A stretch of 6,445 nucleotides of DNA, taken from Bacteroidales bacterium (GTDB taxonomy: Bacteria; Bacteroidota; Bacteroidia; Bacteroidales; UBA12481). Shown here in pieces: positions 5,355-6,445 of this stretch. Location: positions 1 through 6,445 of the forward strand of contig JAGHDB010000133.1 in NCBI GenBank assembly GCA_021160155.1, given 5' to 3'. The notes beneath the pieces were generated by a model. It searched no databases. It was not told the DNA's origin and worked only from the letters and a program-made list of their open reading frames with translations. The translations under genes and the position numbers were made by a program. How positions within the stretch are numbered: position 1 is the stretch's first letter; each line of letters opens with the position of its first letter.

Positions 5355-6445
5355 ATGGGAGGCATTTATATCCATATTCCCTTTTGCCTGTCGCGCTGCA
5401 GTTACTGTGATTTCTATTCGGTTACCGACATCCGGTTAAAAGAAGAGTGGATCAGAGCACTGCTTCATGAGATGGAGCTGGAACGGGATTTCTTCAAACA
5501 TAAACCCGTGGATACACTCTATATCGGTGGGGGTACCCCCTCGCTGTTAACACAGGAAGAAATAATCCGTTTGATTGAGAAGGTAAAAAGTATTTTTCAG
5601 TTAGACGATCATGCTGAAATCACCATGGAAGCCAACCCCGAAGATCTGAGTCCCTCCTGCCTGCAGCAGATTCGGGAATCAGGGGTGAACCGTATGAGTA
5701 TCGGGATACAATCAATCTATAATCGTTATTTGACCCTGATGAATCGCAGGCATGATGAAAAGAGAGTCAGGGAAGTTTTCAAATGGATCCGGCAGATGAA
5801 AGAGACGGAATTCAGTATTGATTTGATTTACGGACTACCGGGTATGACGCAGGAGGAGTGGATACAAACCATTCGGGAGATCAGCGAATTGAAAATCAAT
5901 CATATTTCTGCTTATCATATAACCTATGAGAAGGGTACCGAACTGTACCGGATGATCCGGGATAAAAAACTGAATGAAACAAGCGAAGAGGAGAGTTTCA
6001 ACCAATATGCCGTTTTGGTCACGCAATTAAAGGAAAACGGATATGAACATTATGAAATATCCAATTTCGCCCGAAAAGAACAATACAGTCGCCATAACAT
6101 GAAATACTGGACGGGTGAACAATACCTGGGACTCGGACCTTCGGCACATTCGTATGACGGAGAAAAAAGATATTGGAACAAACCCGATGTGCATCAGTAT
6201 ATAAAACTATTCGGCGGAGCACAACTGCCTGATCGCAGTGAGGTAAAAAAGCACAAGGGTATGGAAATTATTAACGAAATGAACCGTTGGAATGAATATG
6301 TAATGACACGGTTAAGAACACAATGGGGAATGAACCGGCGGGAAATAACCGCCATTTGGGGAGCGGAACAATGGAATTATGTACGGCAAAAATCGGAGCC
6401 TTATATTAAAAACGGGGATATGAAAATTACCCGTGACCGTATTTT
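5355..6445 (+). CDS. hemW: HemW, radical-SAM haem chaperone (3' end outside the window)
   Basis: HemW binds haem and a radical-SAM [4Fe-4S] cluster and delivers haem to respiratory enzymes. It is often misnamed oxygen-independent coproporphyrinogen III oxidase. I translated it from ATG 5355 without interruption for 363 codons. The radical-SAM motif is C11-x3-C15-x2-C18-D-F (residues 11-20). The phenylalanine after the third cysteine, where HemN has a fourth cysteine, supports HemW. Other marks are GGGTPS (58-63), EANPE (92-96), GVNRMSIGIQS (110-120), DLIYGLPG (156-163), YEISNFA, SRHNMKYW and LGLGPSAHSY, then the HemN C-terminal domain with the MTRLRTQWG region. Family members are about 370-390 residues long, so only a short tail is missing. 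The gene begins 32 bp from the divergent vanZ-type gene, leaving little room for separate promoters. Confidence 0.95.
   Translation, partial: MGGIYIHIPFCLSRCSYCDFYSVTDIRLKEEWIRALLHEMELERDFFKHKPVDTLYIGGGTPSLLTQEEIIRLIEKVKSIFQLDDHAEITMEANPEDLSPSCLQQIRESGVNRMSIGIQSIYNRYLTLMNRRHDEKRVREVFKWIRQMKETEFSIDLIYGLPGMTQEEWIQTIREISELKINHISAYHITYEKGTELYRMIRDKKLNETSEEESFNQYAVLVTQLKENGYEHYEISNFARKEQYSRHNMKYWTGEQYLGLGPSAHSYDGEKRYWNKPDVHQYIKLFGGAQLPDRSEVKKHKGMEIINEMNRWNEYVMTRLRTQWGMNRREITAIWGAEQWNYVRQKSEPYIKNGDMKITRDRI

Noticed and set aside
5355..6445. Coproporphyrinogen III oxidase (HemN)
   Set aside because: The motif is CxxxCxxC followed by D-F, without the fourth cysteine of HemN, and the overall size and motifs fit HemW.

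Overview
The window looks like ordinary chromosomal DNA from a member of the Bacteroidota, probably a Bacteroidales/Marinilabiliales-type anaerobe or facultative anaerobe. The lineage is inferred from general protein character, moderate GC in the genes against a very AT-rich spacer, weak or absent Shine-Dalgarno sequences, and several TAnnTTTG-type -7 promoter elements, which are typical of this phylum. There is no marker gene in the window to fix it further.

Left half (1-2579), all on the minus strand. Reading leftwards: a secreted protein built from about 17 MORN_2/YwqK-type repeats, a stand-alone CheY-like receiver protein, and the N-terminal half of ruvB (Holliday-junction branch-migration ATPase), which runs off the window edge. 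The receiver gene and ruvB are only 2 bp apart and are almost certainly co-transcribed.

Middle (2580-3084): about 500 bp without a convincing gene. The first 420 bp are about 25% GC by hand count. It separates the leftward and rightward genes and holds a perfect DnaA box (TTATCCACA), several degenerate boxes, an 18-bp near-identical direct repeat, a palindrome, short AT repeats and a good Bacteroidota-type promoter firing left. Strand composition (C-rich to the left, G-rich to the right on the + strand) and most gene directions diverge here. It is therefore both a divergent promoter region and a weak-to-moderate candidate for a replication origin.

Right half (3085-6445), mostly on the plus strand. 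rpiB (pentose-phosphate isomerase) is followed after 13 bp by lutB (iron-sulfur subunit of L-lactate oxidation). A small VanZ-family membrane protein lies on the minus strand and meets lutB tail-to-tail through one TTAA that gives both stop codons. hemW (radical-SAM haem chaperone) then starts 32 bp beyond the vanZ start and runs off the right edge, lacking probably only its last few residues.

The genes are mostly housekeeping: DNA repair, sugar phosphates, lactate, haem. No mobile element, CRISPR array, rRNA or tRNA was seen. The parts most worth a second look are the spacer at 2580-3084, the receiver gene coupled to ruvB, the long MORN-repeat exported protein and the lutB gene without visible lutA/lutC partners.
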